From JAHJQZ01 sp963675235 (GTDB taxonomy: Bacteria; Pseudomonadota; Alphaproteobacteria; Rhizobiales; Devosiaceae), in assembly GCA_963675235.2 (NCBI GenBank), contig CAXXFU010000004.1:186001-250000 (forward strand): a DNA stretch of 64,000 nt, written 5' to 3'. Positions 52,540 through 61,407 of this stretch are shown piece by piece (positions within the stretch are counted from its first letter, which is position 1; each line of letters starts with the position of its first letter). Under the pieces are notes generated by a model that ran no database searches, was not told where the DNA came from, and worked only from the letters and a program-made list of their open reading frames with translations. A program made the translations under genes and the position numbers.

Positions 52540-53088
52540 TCAAGCAGGCGTACCCCTTTTGGGCAAAACCATGTCCAACAGCAACAAAATCACGCCAAGC
52601 GTGATGGCGGTGTCGCTGATGTTGAAGATGTAGAACGACCATGACTGCCAGTGAAAGTAGAAAAAGTCGGGAACCGCTCCATAGATCATCCGATCGATGA
52701 TATGTGAGCCGGCACCGCCGACTGCAATGGCCAACCCGAACCGTGTCAGCACCGTGTCGGCCTTCACCCACCACCACATGAGCATCAGCGTCGCTACGCT
52801 CATCAGGGCCAAAAGGCCGGCAAGCGGCACGCCGCGCAAAAGCCCGTAGGAGATGCCGGTGTTCCACACCAGCACATAGTCGAAGACCGGCAAGACGGGA
52901 TGATAGGGGCACAGCGAACCGGAGCCCGGCGGCGGGCAGGCCTCGCGCCAGCCCATCGTTTCGAGCTGGATGAACTTGTGGCCTCGGTCGAGAAAAAAGA
53001 CGAAGAGGCCTGCCGCAAGGCTTGCCTGCAGGGCGGGACGGGCACTCCTGCCTGTCCCCTCACCTTCCGTCCGCTCTTGATCGGCCAT
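52540..53088 (-). CDS. lspA: Signal peptidase II (lipoprotein)
   Basis: 182 residues with four hydrophobic helices. LFVFFLDRGHKFIQL (conserved D and K), VWNTGISYGLL, GGAGSHIIDRMIYGAVPDFF (catalytic D in I-D-R) and FNISDTAITLGVILLL (second catalytic D). The residue before I-I-D-R is His where most LspA proteins have Asn. It cleaves prolipoproteins after lipidation. ATG 53088; in-frame 53250 would overlap the Hsp70 gene. Confidence 0.92.
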   Translation of the reverse strand: MADQERTEGEGTGRSARPALQASLAAGLFVFFLDRGHKFIQLETMGWREACPPPGSGSLCPYHPVLPVFDYVLVWNTGISYGLLRGVPLAGLLALMSVATLMLMWWWVKADTVLTRFGLAIAVGGAGSHIIDRMIYGAVPDFFYFHWQSWSFYIFNISDTAITLGVILLLLDMVLPKRGTPA

Positions 53089-53149
53089 TCGGCACCCTTT
53101 CGTGATCGCGTTTTGCCGCATCCCGGCATGGCAGGAAGCGCCTCGCGCT

Positions 53150-54421
53150 TCAATGCCCGAACTTGCGGCGGGCGTCGATCGCCAGTCCCGTGCATACGCT
53201 GCCGAACTTGTCGCCGTCGACAATTTTCGTCTCCGGCAGCAAAGACACAAGGGCCTGCCTGACCACCGGAATCTGCGTCGAGCCGCCGGTCAGAAATACG
53301 ACGTCGATCTCGTCATTGGCGATGCCCGACATCCTCAGCGTTTCGAGGAGCGCATGGCGCAGCCGCTCGACAAGCGGGCCGATCGCACCATCGAGCATAT
53401 CGCGGGTGGTCGGGATCTCCCGCATGCCCTCATTTGCCGCAACGTGGATGATTGCATTCTGCGCCTCCGTCAGTTCGATCTTTGCCGTTTCAACGGCATC
53501 GGCGACACGGCTGCCGAGCCGGGACTCGAGGACATGCAGCAGGTGCACGATCTTGTCCGGCTCCACGGCATGGCGCAGCATCTGGCGAATTTCGGAGATG
53601 TTGGCCGGGTCGTATTGCCGGTTGATCAGGTGCCATGTTGCAAGCTCGACGAAATAGCGGTGCGGTGCTTCCTGCAGCTGATCCTGGTTGAATATGCCGC
53701 GGATCAGCGATTTGTAGCCAAGCTGCGGCATCACCGTTGCGAGGCTGAATTCCCTGTCGAAATCGGTGCCGCCGACATGAACGCCATGATTGCCGAGAAT
53801 GTCCTGTTCACGCGAGGGCTTGGTATCGGCGTGCGGCGACACACGCACGATCGAGAAGTCGGCCGTGCCACCACCGATATCCATGACCAGCGCCAGCTCC
53901 TCGCGCGTCGACGTCCGCTCGTAATCGAGCGCCGCCGCCACCGGCTCGAACTGGAAGGCGATATTGCGATAGCCGAGCGAACGGGCGATGTGCAAAAGCG
54001 CGTCTTCGGCAGCACGGTCGGCTTCGGGATTGCCGTCGACGAAAAACACCGGTCGACCCATGACCACGTCCTCGATCCGTTCGTCGGCGTGCGTCTCGGA
54101 CAGTGATTTGAGGTGGCCGATGAACATGCCGATGATATCGGTGAAATCGAGAAGTTGGCCGCCGACCCGGGTCCGGTCGTCGATAAGCGCACTGCCGAGC
54201 ACGCTTTTCATCGACCGCATCAGTCGGCCGCTGGCGCCCTCGGCATAATGGCGCATGGCGGTCCGGCCAAAGCGCGTGCACCTGTCGTCGAAATCGAAAA
54301 AGATCGTGCTCGGGATGTTGAGATATCCGTCTTCGAGCGCAACCAGCCGCACGCCGTCACTGCCATTGAGGCCGACCGCCGAATTGGACGTTCCGAAGTC
54401 GATTCCACTCGACACGGCCAT
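53150..54421 (-). CDS. Hsp70 family protein (YegD-like)
   Basis: 423 residues. Only the actin-like ATPase domain and a short tail are present: GIDFGTSNSAVGL (phosphate 1), VMDIGGGTADFSIVRV (phosphate 2), FLTGGSTQIPVVRQAL (adenosine loop). The substrate-binding domain of DnaK is absent, the pattern of YegD. ATG 54421. Cellular role unknown. Confidence 0.92.
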   Translation of the reverse strand: MAVSSGIDFGTSNSAVGLNGSDGVRLVALEDGYLNIPSTIFFDFDDRCTRFGRTAMRHYAEGASGRLMRSMKSVLGSALIDDRTRVGGQLLDFTDIIGMFIGHLKSLSETHADERIEDVVMGRPVFFVDGNPEADRAAEDALLHIARSLGYRNIAFQFEPVAAALDYERTSTREELALVMDIGGGTADFSIVRVSPHADTKPSREQDILGNHGVHVGGTDFDREFSLATVMPQLGYKSLIRGIFNQDQLQEAPHRYFVELATWHLINRQYDPANISEIRQMLRHAVEPDKIVHLLHVLESRLGSRVADAVETAKIELTEAQNAIIHVAANEGMREIPTTRDMLDGAIGPLVERLRHALLETLRMSGIANDEIDVVFLTGGSTQIPVVRQALVSLLPETKIVDGDKFGSVCTGLAIDARRKFGH

Positions 54422-54529
54422 GATCGACGGCTCCGGCTCGGGCGACCCGGACCGGGCCGTGGCTAAAAAAGAAGACGGCGGCAATAGCGCCGCCGTCCGA
54501 AAATGGCAAGTCATTGAGGCCGGATTGCG

Positions 54530-54637
54530 CCAGAGAAATTCACGATCCGGTAGAATGGGGCGAACTGCTCCAGCTTCTCCTTTTGTCGTGCTTTCCAGTC
54601 GGAAAAGTGGTGTCCACTTTTCCTGAAAACACTCTAG
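54530..54637 (+). repeat. 108-bp RIME-like intergenic element, copy 2
   Basis: Ends CCAGAG (54530-54535) and CTCTAG (54632-54637). Aligns to copy 1 over its length: CACG...GCTCCAG...TTGTCGTG...TTCC...GGAAAAGTGG-tgt-CCACTTTTCC...TGAAAACACTCTAG. The second hairpin has perfect 10-bp arms; the first is degenerate. The ileS stop codon (54634-54636) lies in its right end. Confidence 0.78.
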
Positions 54638-57600
54638 AGCCCGGCTGCGGCACGCTCGCGCATTGCCTTGGCGTCGCGTGGGCTGATGTCCGGATAGTCC
54701 GGATCGGACCCGACATCCTCGGAAACCTTCCAGGAGCGGGCGCAGCGCTTGCCGACGGCGCGGGCAAACACCACCGAAACACCTGCAACGTCGTCGAGCC
54801 GAAACGCTTCGGCCGGACCTTCGTTCTGGATGATTTCGATACCGGAGGTGATGCAGATCTCGGCGAAGTCCCGGTCATGCAGGGCGACGATGAGGTCAGC
54901 ATCCGAGATATAGACCTTCGGTGCCGCCTCGAGCGAGGAGCCGATGGTCTTTTCCCGACGCTCGATCTCGAGCGCGCCGGTGACAACGCGACGGACCTTG
55001 CGGATCTGGGCCCACTTGGCCTCGAGCTTTTCGTTGCGCCAGTCTGCAGGCACCTCGGGAAAGACTTCGAGATGGACCGAACCGTCGCTTTGTGGATTGC
55101 GTTCGAGCCAAGCCTCCTCGGTGGTGAAACTCAGGACCGGCGCCAGCCAGATTACGAGATGGTTGAACAGGATGTCGAGCACGGTCAGGGCGGCGCGGCG
55201 CCTGACGCTCGAAATCGGGTCGCAATAGAGCGCATCCTTGCGGATGTCGAAATAGAACGCCGACAACTCGATGTTCATGAAGTTCGACAGGGCCGAGATG
55301 GCGCGCTTGTAGTCGTAATTGTCGTAGGATTCGCGCACCAGCGCATCGAGCGCCTTGATGCGGGACAGCATCAGCCGTTCGAGTTCGGGCATGTCGGCCG
55401 GATCGACGGCTTCCTCGGGCTTGAAATGGGCAAGATTGCCCAGCATCCAGCGGATCGAGTTCCTGAGCTTGCGATAGTTCTCGACAACGGTCTTGATGAT
55501 CTCGTCGCCGATGCGGTGATCCTCGGCATAATCCGATCGGCGACGACCACAGATACTGCAGGATGTCGGCGCCGTATTGCCTGATGATGTCTTGCGGCGA
55601 CGATGGCATTGCCGCCCGACTTCGACATCTTCACGCCGGCCTCGGCCATGCACGAAGCCATGCGTCAGCACGGCGTCTGATACGGTGCGCATATCCATTG
55701 CGTGCCGCACGCTTTCGAAAAGCGACGAATGGAACCAGCCGCGATGCTGATCCGACCCTTCGAGGTAGAGCGAAGCCGGCCATTGCAGATGCTGCCACTT
55801 CTGCGCTGGTTTCTCAATACAGAAGGAATGCGTCGATCCGGAATCGAACCAGACGTCGAGAATGTCGCGCACCTGAACCCATTCGCTCGGGATCGTAGTC
55901 GTTAGCCCGTCAAGGAAGCGCGCGGCTTGGCGCCATCGGCGATACCACGCGTCCGCGCCTTCTTGAATCGAACGCCGTCGGCGATGCGCTGGCGTTGACA
56001 TCGTTTTATCGATCGAGAATCGGGTCCGGGGACGATCTGGCCGGTCTGCCCTTGTTCGCGGACGACACCGCAATCGGGACGCCCCAGGCGCGCTGGCGCG
56101 AGATCACCCAGTCGGGCCGGTTCGGCTATCATGCCGAATGATGCCGCGTTCTCGCCCTGCGGCCGGAAACCAATCGCGTCTCGGTCGATCGCGCTTCAAC
56201 GCGCGGGTGCGGAGCGTATCCTCCCCGTCCTTGGCTTCGGTTTTCATGACACCGGCGGCATCGAAAGTCACGCCGCCCAGGTCCTGGTCCATATGCGATG
56301 AACCATTGCGGCGTGTTGCGAAAAATGACCGGCTTTTTCGAACGCCACGAATGCGGATATTGATGGTCCAGACGCTACCGCTTCGAGACCAAGTGCGTTC
56401 CGGCGGCGACCAGCGCATCCATGACCGCGCTTGTTGGCGTTGCCCTTTTTGCCCTTTTCGGTCGATGACCCGGGCCGCGCCGCCCTCGGCATTGCTCATC
56501 GAAACCGGGCGCATCCTGATCGTGTAAAGTAGCCTTCGCATCGTCGACCGGTATAGGGGATCGTTCGTATGGATGCCGCTTGCGCCTCGAGCTGCGGCCT
56601 TGTTGTCCATCCACACTGACGAAATCCTCGCGCGCCATGGCTCGGGCGCGGTATGGACGAACCCGGTGCCGGCATCGTCGGTCACGTGATCCCCGGCGAG
56701 AAGCGGCACGTCGAATTCGTAGCCGCCGCCGAGATTCTTGAGACGGATGGATGCAAACCAGCGTCTTGAGATCCGAGTTCGTCGGCGCTGACGTCGCCAA
56801 ACACTGCTGGAACTCAGCTTCGACCTTCGCGCGCGTTTCATCACGCCGTCGGCCAAGTACGTCGGCCATGATCAACTTCGATCACCGGGATGCGGACCGA
56901 AGTTGTTCGTCCGCCGTCGGCGGTGAACCTCATAGAGGCCGTAGGCGATCCGCGGCGAATAGGAGACCGCGCGATTGCCGGGGATAGTCCAGGGCGTCGT
57001 CGTCCAGATCACGACCGACGCGCATCGCGAGTTCACCCCTTGGCTGCACTTCAGCGGAAACTTCACCCAGATCGTGATCCGCTCTCGTAAGTCGTGCATA
57101 CTCGACCTCGGCCTCCGCCAGCGCGGTGCTTTTCGACGACCGACCACATCACCGGCTTGGAGCCGCGATACAAAAGGCCGTCCGGTCATGGCGAACTTCA
57201 TGACCTCGCCGAGCGATCTGACGCTTTCGGCGCCGATACGCTCATCGTCAGTATAGGGCGCGTCCCAGTCGCCGATCACGCCGAGCCGCTTGAAACTCCT
57301 CGCGATTGCACGCCGATCCAATGCGCGGCGAAATCTGCGGCATTCCTTACGGAACTCGTTGATCGGCACCTCGATCCTTGTCCTGCGACCCTTGGCGCGG
57401 TATTGCTCTTCGATCTTCCATTCGATCGGCAATCCGTGGCAGTCCCAGCCGGGGACATAGTTCGCGTCATTGTAGCCCAGCATTTGCTTGCGACCGGTTG
57501 ATGACGTCTTTCAGGATTTTGTTGAGCGCGTGGCCGATATGGATGCTGCCATTGGCATAGGGCGGGCCGTCATGCAGCGTGAACTTCTTGGCATCCGCCG

Positions 57601-57760
57601 ATTGCTCACGCAGGCGGGCGTGCAGGTCCATATCCTCCCAGCGCTTCAGCCAGTCGGGCTCGCGCTTGGGCAACCCGGCGCGCATGGGGAACTCGGTCTT
57701 GGGCAGGAAAAGCGTGGCGGAGTAGTCGGTTTCCGTCGCTTCGGTCACGGTGTCGGTCAT
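54634..57760 (-). pseudogene. ileS: ileS, isoleucyl-tRNA synthetase with many frameshifts as sequenced
   Basis: The gene starts MTDTVTEATETDYS (57760) with the HIGH motif in GPPYANGSIHIGHALNKILKDVI. The first break is near 57485, where CGGTCGCAAGCAAATG appears to have one extra base. GYNDANYVPGWDCHGLPIEWKIEEQY, FKRLGVIGDWDAPYT, VVIWTTTPWTIPGNRA, GGGYEFDVPLLAGDHVTDDAGTGFVHTAPE and AEAGVKMSKSGGNAI (KMSKS) then appear in different frames down to about 55500. From there to 54634 one frame is clean (DEIIKTVVENYRKLRNSIRWMLGNLAHF to the end). The enzyme charges tRNA-Ile, is essential, and its motifs are intact, so sequencing error is more likely than decay. The stop lies in a repeat. Confidence 0.93.
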
Positions 57761-57869
57761 CTTGGTACCGGTATTCTTTCAGATTGCTCTGGAAATTCGG
57801 CGTTGCTTTATCAGCCACGCCGTAATGAGGGAAGGTTTTTACCGGGTCGGAGACGAAACGCCGCCGACC

Positions 57870-58844
57870 CTAGATAATGAAACCGAGATGCCGGTCGAGT
57901 TCGGACAGCGGCTTGGAGCCGGCAAGAAACTCGCGTGCCCTCTGCTTGTCCTTGTTCATCTGGGCGATCAGGGCGTCGACGCCATCGAACTGGAAATTCT
58001 GGCGCAGGTGGCAGGCCAGAGCCACCTCGATATGGGCGCCATAGATGTCTTCGTCGAAATCGAGGATATGGGCCTCGAACGGCGGCTGGGTATTGTCGAA
58101 CATCGGTTTGCCGTGACCGGCGACACCGTCGAACAGGCGGTTCCCGAGCTTGACGCGCACGGCATATACGCCTTCGGCCAGGTGCGAATTGGCCGGCAGG
58201 GCGAAATTGGCGGTCGGGAAGCCGAGGGTGCGGCCGCGCTGGTCGCCCTTGATCACCGTGCCCTCGACCATCCAGTGATAGCCGAGAAGCTTGTTGGCGC
58301 GGGCGACATTGCCCTTTTCCAGGGCCTCGCGGATCAGCGACGATGAAATCGCCTCGTCGCCGTCGGTTACCAGTTCAAGCTGGCTGACCGAAAAGCCGTG
58401 ATGGCGGCCGGCCTGCCTGAGGAACTCCGGCGTGCCGGCGCGGCCGCGGCCGAAATGGAAATCGGCGCCGACAACCACCGCAGAGGCGCCGAGCGCATCG
58501 ACAAGATAGGACCTGACGAACGCCTCCGCCTCGACCGAGGCCAGCGTGCGCGAAAACGGAAGGATGGCGATGCCGGAAAACCCGAGCGCTGCCGCGAGAC
58601 GTGCCTTCTGTTCGCCGTCGCTCAACCGGAACAGGAACGGCTCGGGCGCGAAGACGTCGCGCGGATGCGGCTCGAAAGTCAGGATGATCGAGGGCTTGCC
58701 GGCCTGTTCGGCCTGACGCCGCGCTTCGGCGAGAACCGTCTGGTGCCCGCGATGGCAGCCGTCGAAATTTCCGATGGCGACAACGCCGCCCTTGAGGGAC
58801 TGGGGCACAGAGTCGAGGGAACGCAAAAAGGCGAAAGCGGTCAC
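57870..58844 (-). CDS. ribF: Bifunctional riboflavin kinase/FAD synthetase
   Basis: About 324 residues. N-terminal nucleotidyltransferase part: VVAIGNFDGCHRGHQTVL (GNFDG, H-x-G-H), TFEPHPRDVF, VVVGADFHFGRGRAG and SSSLIREALEKG. C-terminal kinase part: VIKGDQRGRTLGFPTANFALP and EGVYAVRV. It makes FMN and FAD. GTG 58844 is chosen because family proteins start about there; the in-frame ATG at 58931 would read into repeat sequence. Confidence 0.95.
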   Translation of the reverse strand: MTAFAFLRSLDSVPQSLKGGVVAIGNFDGCHRGHQTVLAEARRQAEQAGKPSIILTFEPHPRDVFAPEPFLFRLSDGEQKARLAAALGFSGIAILPFSRTLASVEAEAFVRSYLVDALGASAVVVGADFHFGRGRAGTPEFLRQAGRHHGFSVSQLELVTDGDEAISSSLIREALEKGNVARANKLLGYHWMVEGTVIKGDQRGRTLGFPTANFALPANSHLAEGVYAVRVKLGNRLFDGVAGHGKPMFDNTQPPFEAHILDFDEDIYGAHIEVALACHLRQNFQFDGVDALIAQMNKDKQRAREFLAGSKPLSELDRHLGFII

Positions 58845-58990
58845 GGCATCATTCCGGATAGCGGAAGGGGGAGCGGAACGGCGGGAAACTGCCGCGTCCG
58901 CGACCAGAATGCAAGCTCGGCGGCATGCCACAACCGTCGCAGCCGATCCTCAGACAGGGGTCCGAGGCCACCAGTTCATGTTTCTTGTAC

Positions 58991-59096
58991 TGCCGAACGG
59001 AAAATCCGTTTCGCACTTTTCCTGGCAATGCCTTTGCGAGGTGGTCGCGCTGCCGAACCGGAAAACCGCTTCGCACTTTTCCTGGCAACGCTCCGG
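58991..59096 (+). repeat. Two tandem half-copies of the RIME-like element
   Basis: TGCCGAACGGAAAATCCGTTTCGCACTTTTCCTGGCAA (58991-59028) and a second copy TGCCGAACCGGAAAACCGCTTCGCACTTTTCCTGGCAA begin exactly 60 bp apart (58991 and 59051). Both resemble the right hairpin of the 108-bp elements. They lie between ribF and the HAD gene. Confidence 0.7.
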
Positions 59097-59960
59097 TTAC
59101 CACACCAGCCGCGGCATGTAGCCGACAAGCCTCACCTGGCTCGGGGCCACCGCCTCGATCACCTTTTCCTCCTCCGCGCCCTCGAAGGCGTTGAGTTCGG
59201 CAGCGTGCAACGAACCGGTGATGAACAAGAAGTCGATGCCGAAGCGGGCGGCGCCGAGTGCATCGGTGCGCGCTGCATCGCCGATGGCGACGATCCGGCG
59301 CCGGTCGAGCCCGGGCCCAGTCGCCTCGGCCAGCCGCCTGAAGGCGACATCGTAGATCGGCGGGTGCGGCTTGCCTGCCATTTGCACCTTGCCGCCCATG
59401 TCGGCATAGATCTCGGCCAGCGCGCCGGCGCAATACTCGAAGCTGTCGCCAATCTCGACGGTGATATCCGGATTGGCGCAGATCATCGGCAGACGATGGT
59501 CGAGCCAGGTCTTCAGCCTGTCCTTGTAGTCGTCAGGCGTCTCGCCATAGGCATCGAGCCCGGTGACCAGCACGGCGGCGGCTTCGTCCGGCTCACCGAG
59601 GGCGATGTTGAGCCCGTCGAGCAGCGGATGATCCATGCGCGGCCCGACCATATGGATGATATGGCCGGAATAGGCCTTCACCAGGTCGCGGGTCACATCG
59701 CCCGAAGAAACGATGGCGTCATAGACCTTGTCGGAGATATTGAGCTCGTCGAGCATCTGGGCCACCTGCGGACCGGGACGCGAGGCATTGGTGACAAGGA
59801 TCACTTTGCCGCCCTCCTCGCGATAGCGGATCAAGGCGTCGACCGCGCCCTGATGAGCGGCAACGCCATTGTGCACGACGCCCCAGATATCGCAGAACGC
59901 GGCATCGTAATTGGCGGCGAGCGCCGAAAACCCGGCGGTGACCAGCTGCGTTTTGGACAT
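59097..59960 (-). CDS. HAD-superfamily hydrolase, TIGR01459-like (NagD type)
   Basis: 287 residues. DIWGVVHNG (altered HAD motif I, DxWGVxHxG, as in NagD-type proteins), VILVTNASRPG (motif II), AGKPHPPIYD and IVAIGDAARTD (motif IV, GD...TD). Matches the TIGR01459 group often next to ribF. Probably a sugar-phosphate or nucleotide phosphatase; substrate unknown. ATG 59960. Confidence 0.92.
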   Translation of the reverse strand: MSKTQLVTAGFSALAANYDAAFCDIWGVVHNGVAAHQGAVDALIRYREEGGKVILVTNASRPGPQVAQMLDELNISDKVYDAIVSSGDVTRDLVKAYSGHIIHMVGPRMDHPLLDGLNIALGEPDEAAAVLVTGLDAYGETPDDYKDRLKTWLDHRLPMICANPDITVEIGDSFEYCAGALAEIYADMGGKVQMAGKPHPPIYDVAFRRLAEATGPGLDRRRIVAIGDAARTDALGAARFGIDFLFITGSLHAAELNAFEGAEEEKVIEAVAPSQVRLVGYMPRLVW

Positions 59961-59980
59961 GTCAGTCTCTCTTTTTGGTA

Positions 59981-61234
59981 TCAGGCCGTCCCCGCGCGTC
60001 TGGCGGGTGCGGCCGTGTCGCGGCGGACCATGTGATCGATGCGCAATGGCGCCGGACCGGCAATATGGGGACCGATGGCGAACCGGACGCCATCTTCAAG
60101 CGCCGACAGCACCTGTTGTTCGGTCTTGACGTTCTCGACGGTCAGATCGATGCCGAACCGGGCGATATAGGATGAGATGTCGGAAACGTGGAAATCGGTC
60201 AGCACTTCCGGATCGGACGCGAAGGTTTCGGCGTCGACGCGGATGGACCCGACGCCGAGCCCGGCGAGTTCGTCGAAATCGAGCCTGAGCGTCGAGGTCG
60301 CGGTCAGGCTGAAACCGATGCCCTTGGCGTGATATTCGCTGGCCACGACACGCTCGGCGTTGTTGGCGGCGTTCCACTCGGCTTCGGGTATGCGCAGCAC
60401 CAGGCTCGAAGACACGACACGGCTGGCATCGAACAACCCGACCAGTTCCTCGGCCGTCGGCTTGTGCGAGAGGATGGCCCGAGTGACGGGGATGAACAGC
60501 GTGACCGGCTGACCCGACGAGCGCGCCCGCCTGACGATCGAGACCGCTTCCTCGATACCGGCGCGTTCGATCCCGCGGATCACGTCCTGGCCGTTGCGGC
60601 GCGGCATGAAATCGGGCGCATCGGCGAGATCGCCATCTTCGAGCTTGAGCCGCGGCACCAAGTCGAAACCGTGCGTGCGCCGCTGCGGCAGGGTGATCAC
60701 CGGCTGGGCGTGAAACACAAGGCGCTCGTCTTCGAGGGCCGTACGCAGCATCGGCAGCGGGATGACCGGCTCGGGCTCACGTGCAGGCACGGGCTCAGCA
60801 CGCCGTTCGGGTTCAGGATCAACAGCGGCGACGGCAGGCGGCGGCGCGGCAGGCGCGGCGGCGGGCGAGCGCGACTCGATCTCGGTCACGGCTTCGGCGA
60901 CCTGGCGGACGACAGTGCCGAGAACGGAAAGATCGGCTTCGAGTACCTCGATGCGCGGCCCGGCATCGATGTCGGTCAGGGCATTAATGCGCTGCGACAG
61001 CACCTGCCCGGCCTGGGCGTCGGTCGACAGCAGCCGCGACAGGTCCTCGATGGCCTTTTCCATGCGGCGCTCGGAACGCCACCTCAGGGTGCGCTCCATC
61101 ACGACCATCGACAGGGTGAAGACGATACCGGCGACCAGAAGTGATTCGGCCAGAGTGAAAGTCAGGCCGAAATAGACCGCACTCCCACAGGCCACAGCCA
61201 CGATTGATATGAAAACATAGACGAGCAACTGCAC
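59981..61234 (-). CDS. TipF-like membrane protein with degenerate EAL domain
   Basis: 417 residues: two N-terminal membrane helices, a coiled-coil region at about 55-125, a Pro/Ala/Glu linker (125-160) and a C-terminal EAL fold. The EAL signature is lost (GFDLVPRLKLED), the Asn and Glu ligands are replaced (LFIPVTRAIL, LVLRIPEAEW), and the DDFG loop reads LTATSTLRLDFDEL. It should bind but not cut c-di-GMP. The layout recalls Caulobacter TipF, a c-di-GMP receptor in flagellar assembly; whether it acts so here is unknown. Confidence 0.82.
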   Translation of the reverse strand: MQLLVYVFISIVAVACGSAVYFGLTFTLAESLLVAGIVFTLSMVVMERTLRWRSERRMEKAIEDLSRLLSTDAQAGQVLSQRINALTDIDAGPRIEVLEADLSVLGTVVRQVAEAVTEIESRSPAAAPAAPPPAVAAVDPEPERRAEPVPAREPEPVIPLPMLRTALEDERLVFHAQPVITLPQRRTHGFDLVPRLKLEDGDLADAPDFMPRRNGQDVIRGIERAGIEEAVSIVRRARSSGQPVTLFIPVTRAILSHKPTAEELVGLFDASRVVSSSLVLRIPEAEWNAANNAERVVASEYHAKGIGFSLTATSTLRLDFDELAGLGVGSIRVDAETFASDPEVLTDFHVSDISSYIARFGIDLTVENVKTEQQVLSALEDGVRFAIGPHIAGPAPLRIDHMVRRDTAAPARRAGTA

Positions 61235-61407
61235 GGCAATCCGTCTTTTCAGCCTCTGGATTCGCCCTTTCCTCTTAGCATTCCGCGTGGCAGGGCAAAA
61301 GCGGCGCGCTATGCCGCCCCACCGCTAAAACACTTTGTTTACCCTATTTGGAGAACAATCGCCTCGCGCAGAATGCGCTTCGCGGCTCCAGAATCGGAGA
61401 AACACCA

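Noticed and set aside
58925..59194. A short plus-strand frame with a repeated peptide around HFSWQ/FRTFPGNA
   Set aside because: The repeated peptide is only the translation of the tandem intergenic repeats.
58398..60035. A 545-codon open frame across ribF and the HAD gene on the plus strand
   Set aside because: Runs antisense to two conserved genes and through repeat sequence.
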